Shown here: positions 28,025 to 37,492 of the stretch, in pieces
How the letters are laid out: every line of letters begins with the position of its first letter
Numbering within the stretch: the first letter of the stretch is position 1
Assembly: GCF_029360775.1 (NCBI RefSeq)
Contig: NZ_JARKMZ010000001.1
Coordinates: 124,001-188,000, forward strand
Length of the DNA: 64,000 nt
DNA from: Daejeonella sp. H1SJ63
GTDB taxonomy: Bacteria > Bacteroidota > Bacteroidia > Sphingobacteriales > Sphingobacteriaceae
Direction: 5' to 3'
The notes under the pieces: generated by a model
What the model was told of the DNA's origin: nothing
The model's input: the letters and a program-made list of their open reading frames with translations, nothing else
Database searches by the model: none
Translations under genes and position numbers: made by a program

Positions 28025-30189
28025 ATATTAAGGTAAAGCAACGAGATATTAGTGATTGTGGTGCGGCTTGTTTGGCCTCTGTTACAGGGTTTTATAAGTT
28101 GAATGTATCGGTTGCCAGAATCAGGCAGTATGCAGGTACAGATCATAGAGGGACAAATGTTTCCGGTATGATCGAAGCTGCGAAACGACTTCGATTAGAT
28201 GCCAAAGGTGTCAGGGGCTCATGTGAAAGCCTTTTTAAAATACCAGTTCCAGCTATTGCGCATGTCATTATCAAAGAGCAGCTTCAGCATTATGTAGTCA
28301 TATATCAGGTTAAGCAAACTTCAATTACCGTGATGGATCCGGCAGATGGGAAAATGCATGTGAAAGATCATGATGATTTCAACAAGGAATGGAGCGGAGT
28401 TTTGATTTTGCTTAGTCCAAACGATGAATTTGCTCCGGGTAATCAAAAAGTAAGTCTGTTAAGTCGGTTCAGACTTTTGTTATATCCTCATAGGGCTATT
28501 TTAATTCAGGCTCTTTTCGGGGCAATGATTTATACACTGTTAGGGCTTTCGATGTCAATTTTTGTTCAGAAAATTGTTGATTTTGTATTGGTTGATGGCA
28601 ATAGAAATTTGCTTAACCTGATGAGCGTTGGAATGATTCTCATTCTGTTACTTCAGGTTTTTATCGGTACACTGAAAAGTATATTTATTTTTCGAACGGG
28701 TCAAATGATCGATGCCCGACTAATTTTAGGCTATTACAAGCATTTACTCAAATTGCCTCAGCAATTTTTTGATACGATGCGTGTGGGTGAGATTACGTCA
28801 AGAATAGGTGATGCTGTTAAGATAAGAATATTCATAAATGATGTGTCCATCAATATGGTGGTAAACTTCTTCATGCTTGTATTTGCATTCGCATTAATGT
28901 TTACCTATTACTGGAAACTTGCCTTGTTTATGTTGACTATCATTCCATTATATGTAATTATCTATCTGCTTAGTAATAAACTTAACAAAAAAGTTCAGCG
29001 TAAACTGATGGAAAATGCTGCAGAACTTGAATCACAACTTGTTGAGAGTTTGAATGCTGTTGGTACAATCAAACGTTTCAGACTGGAGGAACATGCAAAT
29101 CAGAAAACAGAAGACCGGTTCATAAATCTATTAAATACGGTCTACAAGTCAGGCCTTAACTCTGTTTTTTCCGGCACATCTACAGAGTTGGTTTCCCATG
29201 GATTTACAATCATGCTTCTTTGGTTAGGCTCAGGTCTGGTACTTGAGCAACAGATCAGTCCCGGAGAATTACTTTCCTTTTATACTCTGATAGGATATTT
29301 TACAAATCCGGTTTCCTCATTCGTCGGGATGAATAAAACAGTTCAGGATGCATTAATTGCATCCGACAGGCTTTTTGAAATCATGGATATCGAGCAGGAG
29401 AATGAAGAACATAAAGTTGAACTGGTCGGGTCTAATCCGGGAGATATCCGGTTTGCAGATGTCTGCTTTCGCTATGGCACAAGGGTCAGCATCTTTGACA
29501 AGCTGAATTTAGAGATTTCTCGAAGTACATTGACTGCTATTGTTGGAGAAAGTGGTTCAGGAAAATCTACATTGATGTCTATCCTGCAAAATATTTACCC
29601 TATTCAGAGCGGCAACATATTTATTGGTGAATATTCTTTAAAGTATATCAGTAATAGCTCACTTCGGAGGATGGTTGGTGTAGTTCCTCAACGTATTGAT
29701 CTTTTTGCCGTAAATGTGATTGAAAATATAGCTATTGGAGATGATTCGCCGAATATGAGTAAGATATTGAGTATTTGTAAACGATTGGGAATGGTTGAAT
29801 TTATTGAACAGCTGCCACAAGGGTTCAATACTCAGCTTGGTGAGAATGGCGCAAACATATCCGGCGGACAAAAGCAGAGAATAGCCATAGCACGTGCTAT
29901 GTATCGTGATCCTGAAATTCTGATCTTGGATGAGGCAAGTTCATCACTGGATCCGGTTTCAGAGAGGTATGTTCAGGATACAATTGATTTTCTACTCGCG
30001 GAAAACAAGACAGTAATTATAATCTCTCATCGCCTTAGCAGCATACAAAAGGCCGGAAAGATTATCGTTCTAAAAAACGGACAGGTAGCAGAAGAGGGTA
30101 AACATGCTGAGCTGATTGCTTTTAGGGGAGAATATTTTCGATTATGGTCTCAGCAGATACCAATGGAATTTCAGGGTTTAATAGATTGA
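28021..30189 (+). CDS. Peptidase-containing ABC transporter (C39 protease/ABC exporter)
   Basis: 722 residues, full bacteriocin-exporter layout. The C39 peptidase at residues 1-125 has Q7, C13 (SDCGAACLAS), H90 (HYVVIY) and D106 (MDPADG), all catalytic positions. A six-helix ABC membrane domain follows (about 150-440), then the ATPase with Walker A VGESGSGKST, signature ISGGQKQR and Walker B ILILDEASS. PCAT proteins cut the leader after a Gly-Gly motif and export the mature peptide. Two such Gly-Gly peptides are encoded within 1 kb downstream, which gives a direct functional match. Confidence 0.95.
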   Translation: MNIKVKQRDISDCGAACLASVTGFYKLNVSVARIRQYAGTDHRGTNVSGMIEAAKRLRLDAKGVRGSCESLFKIPVPAIAHVIIKEQLQHYVVIYQVKQTSITVMDPADGKMHVKDHDDFNKEWSGVLILLSPNDEFAPGNQKVSLLSRFRLLLYPHRAILIQALFGAMIYTLLGLSMSIFVQKIVDFVLVDGNRNLLNLMSVGMILILLLQVFIGTLKSIFIFRTGQMIDARLILGYYKHLLKLPQQFFDTMRVGEITSRIGDAVKIRIFINDVSINMVVNFFMLVFAFALMFTYYWKLALFMLTIIPLYVIIYLLSNKLNKKVQRKLMENAAELESQLVESLNAVGTIKRFRLEEHANQKTEDRFINLLNTVYKSGLNSVFSGTSTELVSHGFTIMLLWLGSGLVLEQQISPGELLSFYTLIGYFTNPVSSFVGMNKTVQDALIASDRLFEIMDIEQENEEHKVELVGSNPGDIRFADVCFRYGTRVSIFDKLNLEISRSTLTAIVGESGSGKSTLMSILQNIYPIQSGNIFIGEYSLKYISNSSLRRMVGVVPQRIDLFAVNVIENIAIGDDSPNMSKILSICKRLGMVEFIEQLPQGFNTQLGENGANISGGQKQRIAIARAMYRDPEILILDEASSSLDPVSERYVQDTIDFLLAENKTVIIISHRLSSIQKAGKIIVLKNGQVAEEGKHAELIAFRGEYFRLWSQQIPMEFQGLID

Positions 30190-30191
30190 AA

Positions 30192-30449
30192 ATGAAATTA
30201 TTGGAACAAATTGAACGTATTAACCGATTGCATGAGTTGATAAAGCATCGGCGCACTGGCACTCCAAGTCAGTTGGCCCGCAGACTTAATCTCTCAACTT
30301 CTATGGTTTATAAACTGATGGATGAGCTCAGGTTAAGGGATGTTCCGGTTGAGTACTCGCGGCAATTGGGTACTTATTTTTATAGCAGAAATTTTCAAAT
30401 GAGAATATCCATAGAATTCAGACCTCTGACAGAGGAAGAAGAAAATTGA
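30192..30449 (+). CDS. Small HTH DNA-binding protein
   Basis: 85 residues from ATG 30192, three bases after the exporter stop; an in-frame ATG at 30144 would overlap the exporter and adds nothing conserved. The middle part RTGTPSQLARRLNLSTSMVYKLMDELR is a typical winged or plain helix-turn-helix, followed by EYSRQLGTYFYSRNF, as in HTH_11-like regulators. Placed between the exporter and the peptide genes, it most likely controls the bacteriocin promoter directly downstream. No ligand domain is present, so what it senses is not visible. Confidence 0.75.
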   Translation: MKLLEQIERINRLHELIKHRRTGTPSQLARRLNLSTSMVYKLMDELRLRDVPVEYSRQLGTYFYSRNFQMRISIEFRPLTEEEEN

Positions 30450-30467
30450 TTTTTTTCTGTATGAAAG

Positions 30468-30498
30468 TTGAATTGAAAAAGCTCAGGCTATAGTTTTT
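30468..30498 (+). promoter_or_regulatory. Probable promoter of the leader-peptide genes
   Basis: TTG at 30468-30470, 20 bases, TAGTTTTT at 30491-30498, one mismatch to TAnnTTTG. It lies in the 153-base gap before the first peptide gene and would give a leader of about 100 bases. Confidence 0.45.
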
Positions 30499-30537
30499 TT
30501 ATATTTAAGATTAGTCAATTTAATACATCGCGATAAA

Positions 30538-30549
30538 TGTTGTGCAACA
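30538..30549. promoter_or_regulatory. Inverted repeat TGTTGTGCAACA, possible operator
   Basis: TGTTG-TG-CAACA, a 5-bp dyad with a 2-base centre. It lies between the predicted promoter and the first Gly-Gly peptide gene and is a natural candidate for binding by the small HTH protein encoded upstream. Confidence 0.35.
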
Positions 30550-30602
30550 AAGGCAGAGACCGAAAAGCCTGAATAGAGTAGGTGAACTAAAATTGAAATA
30601 AC

Positions 30603-30791
30603 ATGCAAAATTCAAATTTAATTGAGATTGACAAGCTGGAAGCTATGTCAATCAACGGAGGTAATATTGTACCATGGTCGGCTGCAATGAGAGCTACCTG
30701 GTGGGGTGCTCTTATCTTCTATGCCATGGAAAATTATGAAGACCTAAAGGGAGGTGCCGTTAGTGCTTATCATGATTACTACAAAAAATAG
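30603..30791 (+). CDS. Double-glycine leader peptide 1 (bacteriocin-like precursor)
   Basis: 62 residues. The first 20 end in EAMSINGG, a leader of the type cut by C39 peptidases; the predicted mature peptide has 42 residues, starting NIVPWSAAMRATWWGAL. It has three Trp, a hydrophobic central segment, an acidic patch (MENYEDLKGG) and a basic, Tyr-rich end. No Cys, so no disulfide or lanthionine. It has the size and look of class II bacteriocins. A second Gly-Gly at 50-51 is unlikely to be used. I know no named homologue. Confidence 0.8.
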   Translation: MQNSNLIEIDKLEAMSINGGNIVPWSAAMRATWWGALIFYAMENYEDLKGGAVSAYHDYYKK

Positions 30792-30825
30792 ATGCTGTGA
30801 AACCATCATGATTTTGCTAAAACCT

Positions 30826-30861
30826 GCAAGGGGTATGATTATCAAATCACGATCACCTTGC
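30826..30861. other. Imperfect hairpin between the two peptide genes
   Basis: GCAAGG (30826-30831) pairs with CCTTGC (30856-30861), with GATT/AATC pairing inside. It lies in the 113-base space between the two leader-peptide genes and could attenuate or process the transcript. No T-tract. Confidence 0.25.
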
Positions 30862-30904
30862 CAGTAGGCAGATTCATTATCGTTAAAAAACAAAAAATAA
30901 ACAA

Positions 30905-31117
30905 ATGGAAAAGTTAAATGTAAAAGACCTCGGGATGCAGGAGATGAATTCTGAGGAAATGTATTCTTGTACTGGTGGGGAAACACCGGGAATGAATACT
31001 AGTTTAGCCAATGATATAGGCTATATGCTTGCCTATGGCTTTTTCGGAGCTATTGATATGGTTAGAGCATTTGGTGCAGGTGCTGCGAAAGGGCAAAAAC
31101 TCCGTTTTCAGGGTTGA
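30905..31117 (+). CDS. Double-glycine leader peptide 2 (bacteriocin-like precursor)
   Basis: 70 residues. Leader of 25 residues starting MEKLNVKDLGMQEMNSEEM and ending CTGG, which closely fits the ComC/BlpC/PlnC-like bacteriocin signal of Bacteroidota. The predicted mature peptide of 45 residues contains a hydrophobic helix with small residues spaced as GxxxG/AxxxG (YGFFGAIDM, FGAGAAKG) and a basic end KLRFQG. GxxxG motifs are known from the paired peptides of class IIb two-component bacteriocins. The single Cys lies in the leader. It is followed by a strong terminator 5 bases after the stop. Confidence 0.82.
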   Translation: MEKLNVKDLGMQEMNSEEMYSCTGGETPGMNTSLANDIGYMLAYGFFGAIDMVRAFGAGAAKGQKLRFQG

Positions 31118-31121
31118 TTGG

Positions 31122-31153
31122 CATCGGGCAGATTAATCTGCCCGATGTTTTTA
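31122..31153 (+). terminator. Strong intrinsic terminator after peptide 2
   Basis: A 26-base perfect palindrome (CATCGGGCAGATT then its complement, 31122-31147), best folded as an 11-bp stem with TTAA loop, followed by TTTTATT. It would stop most transcripts before the CPBP gene, which begins 35 bases later. Confidence 0.92.
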
Positions 31154-31181
31154 TTATATTAAATCGTTATTGATAAAAGAT

Positions 31182-31685
31182 ATGAGTACCAAACGGTTGA
31201 TTTCTTTTGAGCCACCTTCATTTATTCAAAGGTTGAACACTTTTAAACTACTTTTGATTGTATTGCTTGCTAATCTTATACTTTCATCTGTCTTTGCCAT
31301 ATTGAGACAGAAATATGGCTATTCAATGGACCCCAAAATGCTCAATTTTGATAGTGTATTAGAAGAATTTATTGTTGTAGTTGTAGTTGCACCTGTATTC
31401 GAAACGGTTGTTTTTCAATACTTTATGATCACATTGATGTTGTTTCTGGCTCAGAGGTTTTTCAAAAGGGATTTAGCTGCATTTGCGATAATACTGCCTG
31501 CAATTTGTTTCGGATTTAGTCATACTTATAACAATCTGTATGTGTTAAACACGTTTTTAGCTGCATTGATGATCAATTACTTTTATATCCTGGTGAAATC
31601 AAGAAACCAGAATGCATTTATATTAACAGTAATTCTTCACGCACTCTATAATTTTTCAGTATTTGGTCTGAAGCAAATGGCCTGA
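31182..31685 (+). CDS. CPBP-family intramembrane protein, probable bacteriocin immunity protein
   Basis: 167 residues from ATG 31182 (TTG 31170 in frame is weaker). Four or five membrane helices. APVFETVVFQ stands at motif 1 (canonical EExxxR), FGFSHTYNN at motif 2 (FxxxH) and HALYN at motif 3. The first Glu and both His remain; the second Glu and the Arg are replaced. CPBP (Abi/CAAX) proteins include known self-immunity factors of class II bacteriocins such as PlnI/PlnL. Position directly after the peptides supports immunity; a processing role is the alternative. Confidence 0.78.
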   Translation: MSTKRLISFEPPSFIQRLNTFKLLLIVLLANLILSSVFAILRQKYGYSMDPKMLNFDSVLEEFIVVVVVAPVFETVVFQYFMITLMLFLAQRFFKRDLAAFAIILPAICFGFSHTYNNLYVLNTFLAALMINYFYILVKSRNQNAFILTVILHALYNFSVFGLKQMA

Positions 31686-31802
31686 TAAAAATCAGATCAG
31701 CGCATTAGTTGAATCAATAATTTGAGCAAGAGCTTCTATTTCAGGAGGGGAGAGTTTTGAGGAGGAGATTTACTTTAAAGACAATCAGAAAATTGATTTA
31801 TC

Positions 31803-32102
31803 CTATTTCTTATTTTCTTCAACAATAATCACAAATACATCCTCATTCTCTTTTTTCATCAGATACTTTTCTCTGGCGAATTTTTCCAGTTTAGTTTTAT
31901 TTGTGGTAAGCTCATTGAGGTCTCTAACAGCTTTTTCTGATTCTCTGGTATAAAACTCCTTTTCAGCTTCTAATTTATTCAACTGTGTTCTGTATTCATA
32001 CTGAGACATCAGATCATTTCTGTCAAAAAACAGCATCCAGGTCAGAAATGCCGTACCTGTAATGAAGTATTTGTTTCGAAGGAGAGCTAATAAACGTGAC
32101 AT
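31803..32102 (-). CDS. ftsB: FtsB/DivIC-family cell division protein
   Basis: 99 residues from ATG 32102. One membrane helix (about residues 10-27), then a coiled coil rich in Glu, Lys and Leu (EYRTQLNKLEAEKEFYTRE) and the conserved end KLEKFAREKYLMKKENEDVF. FtsB/DivIC bridges FtsL and FtsQ in the divisome. It follows eno by 86 bases on the same strand; an eno-ftsB pair is common in many bacteria. Confidence 0.88.
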   Translation of the reverse strand: MSRLLALLRNKYFITGTAFLTWMLFFDRNDLMSQYEYRTQLNKLEAEKEFYTRESEKAVRDLNELTTNKTKLEKFAREKYLMKKENEDVFVIIVEENKK

Positions 32103-32188
32103 CAATACAAATATAAAACAAAAACATCCTAAGATTTATATTCTCAGGATGTTTTGCAATGTTGTATTATCAACTTATTAACAAAGTC

Positions 32189-33535
<1,347 letters not shown>

Positions 33536-33549
33536 TTAGTTGCAGTTTA

Positions 33550-34647
33550 TTAGTTCATCATTGCTACAAAGTCATCGAAAAGATATCTCGAATCGTGAGG
33601 ACCCGGAGATGATTCAGGATGATATTGAACCGAAAATGCTTTTTTACCCTTAACTCTGATTCCTTCAATTGACTGATCATTCAGGTTAATATGGGTGATC
33701 TCAACTTTGTCAGAATTGCGCACATCATCAGGAATTACTCCAAAACCGTGATTTTGTGAAGTTACTTCGCAGTGATTAATGATGATATTTTTTACCGGAT
33801 GGTTCAAACCTCTGTGCCCGTTGAACATTTTCATAGTACGAATGTCGTTTGCCAGAGCCAGTAACTGGTGACCAAGACATATCCCAAATAAAGGTTTCCC
33901 TGAAGCGAGAACTTTTTTAACGGTGTCAATTGCATACGGCATTGCAGATGGATCGCCCGGGCCATTTGAGATGAAATAACCATCAGGGTTCCATTTTTCC
34001 ATTTCTGCAAATGTTGTTTTAGCCGGAAATACTTTAGAAAATACTCCTCTGCTGTCAAAGTTTCTCAGAATGTTCTTTTTAACACCTAAGTCAAGAACTG
34101 CAACTTTTTTAGGTGCATTCTTGTCGCCATATTCATAAGCCTCTTTTGTTGAAACCTGAGAAGATAGCTCAAGCCCGTCCATTGAAGGTACAGAAGCCAG
34201 TTTTTCTTTTAATTGGTCAATATCCAGAATCTCAGATGAGATAATAGCATTCATTGCTCCTTTATCACGAATGTGGCGAACCAGAGAACGGGTATCCACA
34301 TCAGAAATACCTACTATATGTTCCTCCTGAAAGTAGTCCTGAATAGAGGTATCAGCCATTTTCCGGCTGTAGGTTATATTGAAGTTTTTACATACAAGTC
34401 CTGCAATTTTAATATCTTCAGACTCTACCTCATCCTTGTGGATACCATAGTTTCCGATGTGTGCGTTGGTTGTCACCATGATCTGTCCAAAATAAGACGG
34501 ATCAGTAAATATCTCCTGATATCCGGTCATACCTGTGTTGAAACAAATTTCACCAGTAGTGGTACCAATTTTTCCCGCCGCTTTTCCGTGGTAAACAGTT
34601 CCGTCTGCAAGTAGCAGAACAGCAGGTAATTTGATGTAATTATTCAT
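33550..34647 (-). CDS. carA: Carbamoyl-phosphate synthase small subunit
   Basis: 365 residues. The N-terminal domain has LLLADGTVYHGKA and FNTGMTGYQEIFTDPSY. The C-terminal glutaminase holds C257 in FGICLGHQ and the His/Glu pair in VQYHPESSPGPHDS. It supplies ammonia to CarB for carbamoyl phosphate, used in pyrimidine and arginine synthesis. carB is not adjacent. A promoter-like pair lies 106 bases upstream. Confidence 0.96.
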   Translation of the reverse strand: MNNYIKLPAVLLLADGTVYHGKAAGKIGTTTGEICFNTGMTGYQEIFTDPSYFGQIMVTTNAHIGNYGIHKDEVESEDIKIAGLVCKNFNITYSRKMADTSIQDYFQEEHIVGISDVDTRSLVRHIRDKGAMNAIISSEILDIDQLKEKLASVPSMDGLELSSQVSTKEAYEYGDKNAPKKVAVLDLGVKKNILRNFDSRGVFSKVFPAKTTFAEMEKWNPDGYFISNGPGDPSAMPYAIDTVKKVLASGKPLFGICLGHQLLALANDIRTMKMFNGHRGLNHPVKNIIINHCEVTSQNHGFGVIPDDVRNSDKVEITHINLNDQSIEGIRVKGKKAFSVQYHPESSPGPHDSRYLFDDFVAMMN

Positions 34648-34752
34648 TTATTAAAGTTTGAAAACAAATTTGAAAATCAGTTGAAAAACAATGATTTCGG
34701 AAGATTTTCCGGCCGTGTTGAGGGAAGTCTTTTACTTCAAAATTCACGGCTA

Positions 34753-34783
34753 CAAAATTAGGTATTTATAACTAATTCTGAAA
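34753..34783 (-). promoter_or_regulatory. Probable promoter of carA
   Basis: On the minus strand TTTC (34783-34780), 19 bases, TAATTTTG (34760-34753): perfect -7 box, one mismatch at -33. Confidence 0.55.
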
Positions 34784-34864
34784 GCATTTCGCATAGGAAT
34801 TATGAATTTGTTTTACAAAAGGGCGATTCAGAATATTTTGAGTATTTATTGTTTCTATTAATCA

Positions 34865-34872
34865 TAACTTTG
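34865..34872 (+). promoter_or_regulatory. -7 promoter box of panB
   Basis: TAACTTTG matches the -7 consensus, 22 bases before the start codon. No good -33 box at the right distance. Confidence 0.45.
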
Positions 34873-34894
34873 GACACACTTAAATACTCTGCTC

Positions 34895-35710
34895 ATGTCT
34901 GTACATAAAGAGCTTAAACGGATTACTACAAATACGATTCAGGAAATGAAGCAAAAAGGCGAAAAGATCGCCATGCTGACTTCCTATGATTATTCAATGG
35001 CCACTATAGTTGACGAAGGTGGGGTAGATGTTATTCTTGTTGGAGATTCTGCATCAAATGTAATGGCTGGTCACGAAACTACCTTGCCCATAACGCTTGA
35101 CCAGATGATCTATCACGCTCAGTCTGTAGTGAGGGCAGCAAAACGTGCATTAGTTGTGGTCGATCTTCCCTTTGGCTCTTATCAGGGTAATTCGAAGGAA
35201 GCACTTAATTCTGCTATCCGTATTATGAAAGAGTCGGGAGCACATGCAGTTAAGTTGGAAGGGGGACTGGAAATCCGTGAATCTGTTGAACGTATTATCA
35301 CGGCAGGTATTCCGGTTATGGGGCATTTAGGGCTTACACCTCAGTCTATTTATAAGTTTGGAACTTATACGGTAAGGGCTAAAGAACAGGCAGAAGCTGA
35401 AAAATTAAAAGATGATATTAAAGTTTTGCAGGAAGCCGGATGTTTTTCTGTAGTACTTGAAAAAATCCCGGCTTTACTGGCCAAAGAGGTTACTGATTCG
35501 GTTAAAATTCCGACTATTGGAATCGGTGCCGGGCCATATTGTGATGGTCAGGTATTGGTTATTAATGATATGATCGGATTAACCAAGGGCTTCAAACCAA
35601 GATTCCTCAGGCAGTATCTGAATCTTTTTGATCAGATTAACGGAGCTGTGAAAACTTATGTGAGTGATGTAAAGGCCGGTGATTTCCCTAATTCAAAGGA
35701 ACAATACTAA
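34895..35710 (+). CDS. panB: 3-methyl-2-oxobutanoate hydroxymethyltransferase
   Basis: 271 residues. [56 protein letters not shown] and [15 protein letters not shown] are the standard PanB blocks, including Mg-binding Asp/Glu. It makes ketopantoate from ketoisovalerate and methylene-THF, the first step to pantothenate and CoA. The RluA gene follows after 13 bases, so the two probably share a transcript. Confidence 0.96.
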   Translation: MSVHKELKRITTNTIQEMKQKGEKIAMLTSYDYSMATIVDEGGVDVILVGDSASNVMAGHETTLPITLDQMIYHAQSVVRAAKRALVVVDLPFGSYQGNSKEALNSAIRIMKESGAHAVKLEGGLEIRESVERIITAGIPVMGHLGLTPQSIYKFGTYTVRAKEQAEAEKLKDDIKVLQEAGCFSVVLEKIPALLAKEVTDSVKIPTIGIGAGPYCDGQVLVINDMIGLTKGFKPRFLRQYLNLFDQINGAVKTYVSDVKAGDFPNSKEQY

Positions 35711-35723
35711 TTTATCCTGATTA

Positions 35724-36455
35724 ATGGCTGCTCCTGAATTCAAGAAGACGAAATTTCCGGTTCTTTCTCCTGATATCACAGACAAGGATATTCTTTTCGA
35801 GGATAATCATCTGATTGCGATTAATAAAAGAGCCGGTGATATCGTTCAGGTTGATGAAACCGGTGATGAACCTCTGGATGAAAAGGTTAAGCGTTACATT
35901 GCCAGGAAATATAACAAACCCAATGGAGCGTTTCTGGGAGTAGTCCACCGTCTCGACAGGCCTGTAAGCGGTGTAATCCTTTTTGCCAAGACCAGCAAAG
36001 CACTCGACAGGATCAATAAAATGTTTAAGAGCAGGGATATGCATAAAACCTATTGGGCAGTGGTGCGCAATCGTCCGGCTCAGGAACAAGGTACCCTGAT
36101 CCACTGGCTGGTAAAAAATCCCAAAAAAAATGTAACCAAAGCTTATGAAAAGGAGGTTCCCGGAAGTCTGAGGGCTGAGCTACACTACAAACTTATTGGA
36201 GAACTGGGAGGGTATTACCTGATAGAGGTGGATCCGATTACGGGCCGGCCGCATCAGATTCGCGTGCAGTTATCCACAATGAATTGCCCTATAGTTGGCG
36301 ACAATAAGTACGGATATCCGCGTGGTAGCCTGAAAAAGAGTATTTGCCTGCATGCCCGCAGGCTGCAATTTATACACCCCGTAAAACAGGAACCTGTGAA
36401 TATTTTTGCTCCATTGCCCAAAGATGGTTTTTGGGACAGATTTGAAAATTTCTGA
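35724..36455 (+). CDS. RluA-family pseudouridine synthase
   Basis: 243 residues. DILFEDNHLIAINKRAGDIVQ opens the domain; the catalytic Asp is D78 in VVHRLDRPVSG; ITGRPHQIRVQL closes the active site. There is no S4 domain. It modifies uridine in rRNA or tRNA; the precise target cannot be told. It ends five bases from the convergent SDR gene. Confidence 0.9.
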   Translation: MAAPEFKKTKFPVLSPDITDKDILFEDNHLIAINKRAGDIVQVDETGDEPLDEKVKRYIARKYNKPNGAFLGVVHRLDRPVSGVILFAKTSKALDRINKMFKSRDMHKTYWAVVRNRPAQEQGTLIHWLVKNPKKNVTKAYEKEVPGSLRAELHYKLIGELGGYYLIEVDPITGRPHQIRVQLSTMNCPIVGDNKYGYPRGSLKKSICLHARRLQFIHPVKQEPVNIFAPLPKDGFWDRFENF

Positions 36456-36460
36456 TCGTT

Positions 36461-37303
36461 CTATTCTTCAAAGGAGGTATTCAGACTAACATCCTCCCAT
36501 TTTGAAAACTCTTCTTCAACTGTTTTAAATTTATCTCTTATCGCATCAAGAGCAACTTTCCCTAAAACCAAACGTAGTGGCGGATGGCTCGAATTAATGG
36601 CCAAAAGTATGGCCTTTGCTCCTTTAGCAGGATCGCCGGGCTGTTTACCACTGCTGCCTTGCAGAAGTTTAAGCCTTAGTCCTGAACTTTGTTCGTAATC
36701 AGCAATTTTATTTTTGGCGCTTACTGAAGAAGCTCCGGCCCAATCTGTGCGGAAAGGACCTGGCTCCACAAGTGTTAAATGAATATTAAGTGGTTGAATT
36801 TCAATAGCTAAAGCTTCACTCATACCTTCAAGAGCAAATTTACTTGCATTGTATAATCCGGTGCCTGAATTGGCGCGTAATCCCGACATGGAAGAAATCT
36901 GAACAATATGTCCTGATCTTTGCTTTCGCATGACAGGTAAAACGGCTTGGGTTAAGGCCAGAACTGCAAAAAAGTTAGTTTCCATCTGCATTCTTGCCTC
37001 CTCCATGCTGAGCTCTTCGATAGCACCAAATAACCCGTATCCGGCATTGTTTACCAGGATATCTAAACGATTGTGCTTATTTAGAATATGCTGAATAACA
37101 GAATGCATTTGAACCTGATTGTTTACGTCAAGCTCTAGTCCGAAGGTCTTCCCAGGAACGAGCTCATTAAATGCCCTGATTTGTTCAGTTTTTCGCAGGG
37201 TTCCAAAAATAATGTCTCCATTTGACGCAGCTTCTTTAGCAAGAGCTCTTCCTAATCCTCCGGATACTCCGGTAATCAGCCAGATTCTGGGTTCTTTATT
37301 CAT
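36461..37303 (-). CDS. Short-chain dehydrogenase/reductase
   Basis: 280 residues from ATG 37303 (TTG 37318 is in frame, less likely). ITGVSGGLG binds NAD(P), LVNNAGYGLFGAIEE and VQISSMSGLRANSGTGLYNASKFALEG hold Ser, Tyr and Lys. The C-terminal extension after EPGPFRTDW is that of the classical SDR group often annotated as oxidoreductase without substrate. Not linked to a pathway here. Confidence 0.85.
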   Translation of the reverse strand: MNKEPRIWLITGVSGGLGRALAKEAASNGDIIFGTLRKTEQIRAFNELVPGKTFGLELDVNNQVQMHSVIQHILNKHNRLDILVNNAGYGLFGAIEELSMEEARMQMETNFFAVLALTQAVLPVMRKQRSGHIVQISSMSGLRANSGTGLYNASKFALEGMSEALAIEIQPLNIHLTLVEPGPFRTDWAGASSVSAKNKIADYEQSSGLRLKLLQGSSGKQPGDPAKGAKAILLAINSSHPPLRLVLGKVALDAIRDKFKTVEEEFSKWEDVSLNTSFEE

Positions 37304-37439
37304 ATTGCAATTTAGCAATTATCATTAATCAAAAGATGATTCAGAAGGGATTCAGACTTTCTTTTGTCGACAATATGTGCCGGAAGTGTGAGCTTCCCCT
37401 TCATTTACAGTTGCGGTATTTGATTGGCTTTAGCTAAAT

Positions 37440-37471
37440 AAAAATAGCCGCCATTGTTAAATGACGGCTAT
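37440..37471 (-). terminator. Intrinsic terminator of icd
   Basis: Read on the minus strand, ATAGCCGTCATT pairs with AATGGCGGCTAT (12 positions, one G-U) around a 4-base loop, followed by TTTTATTT. It begins 22 bases after the icd stop. Confidence 0.85.
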
Positions 37472-37492
37472 CTGTATGATTCAATAAAAAGC

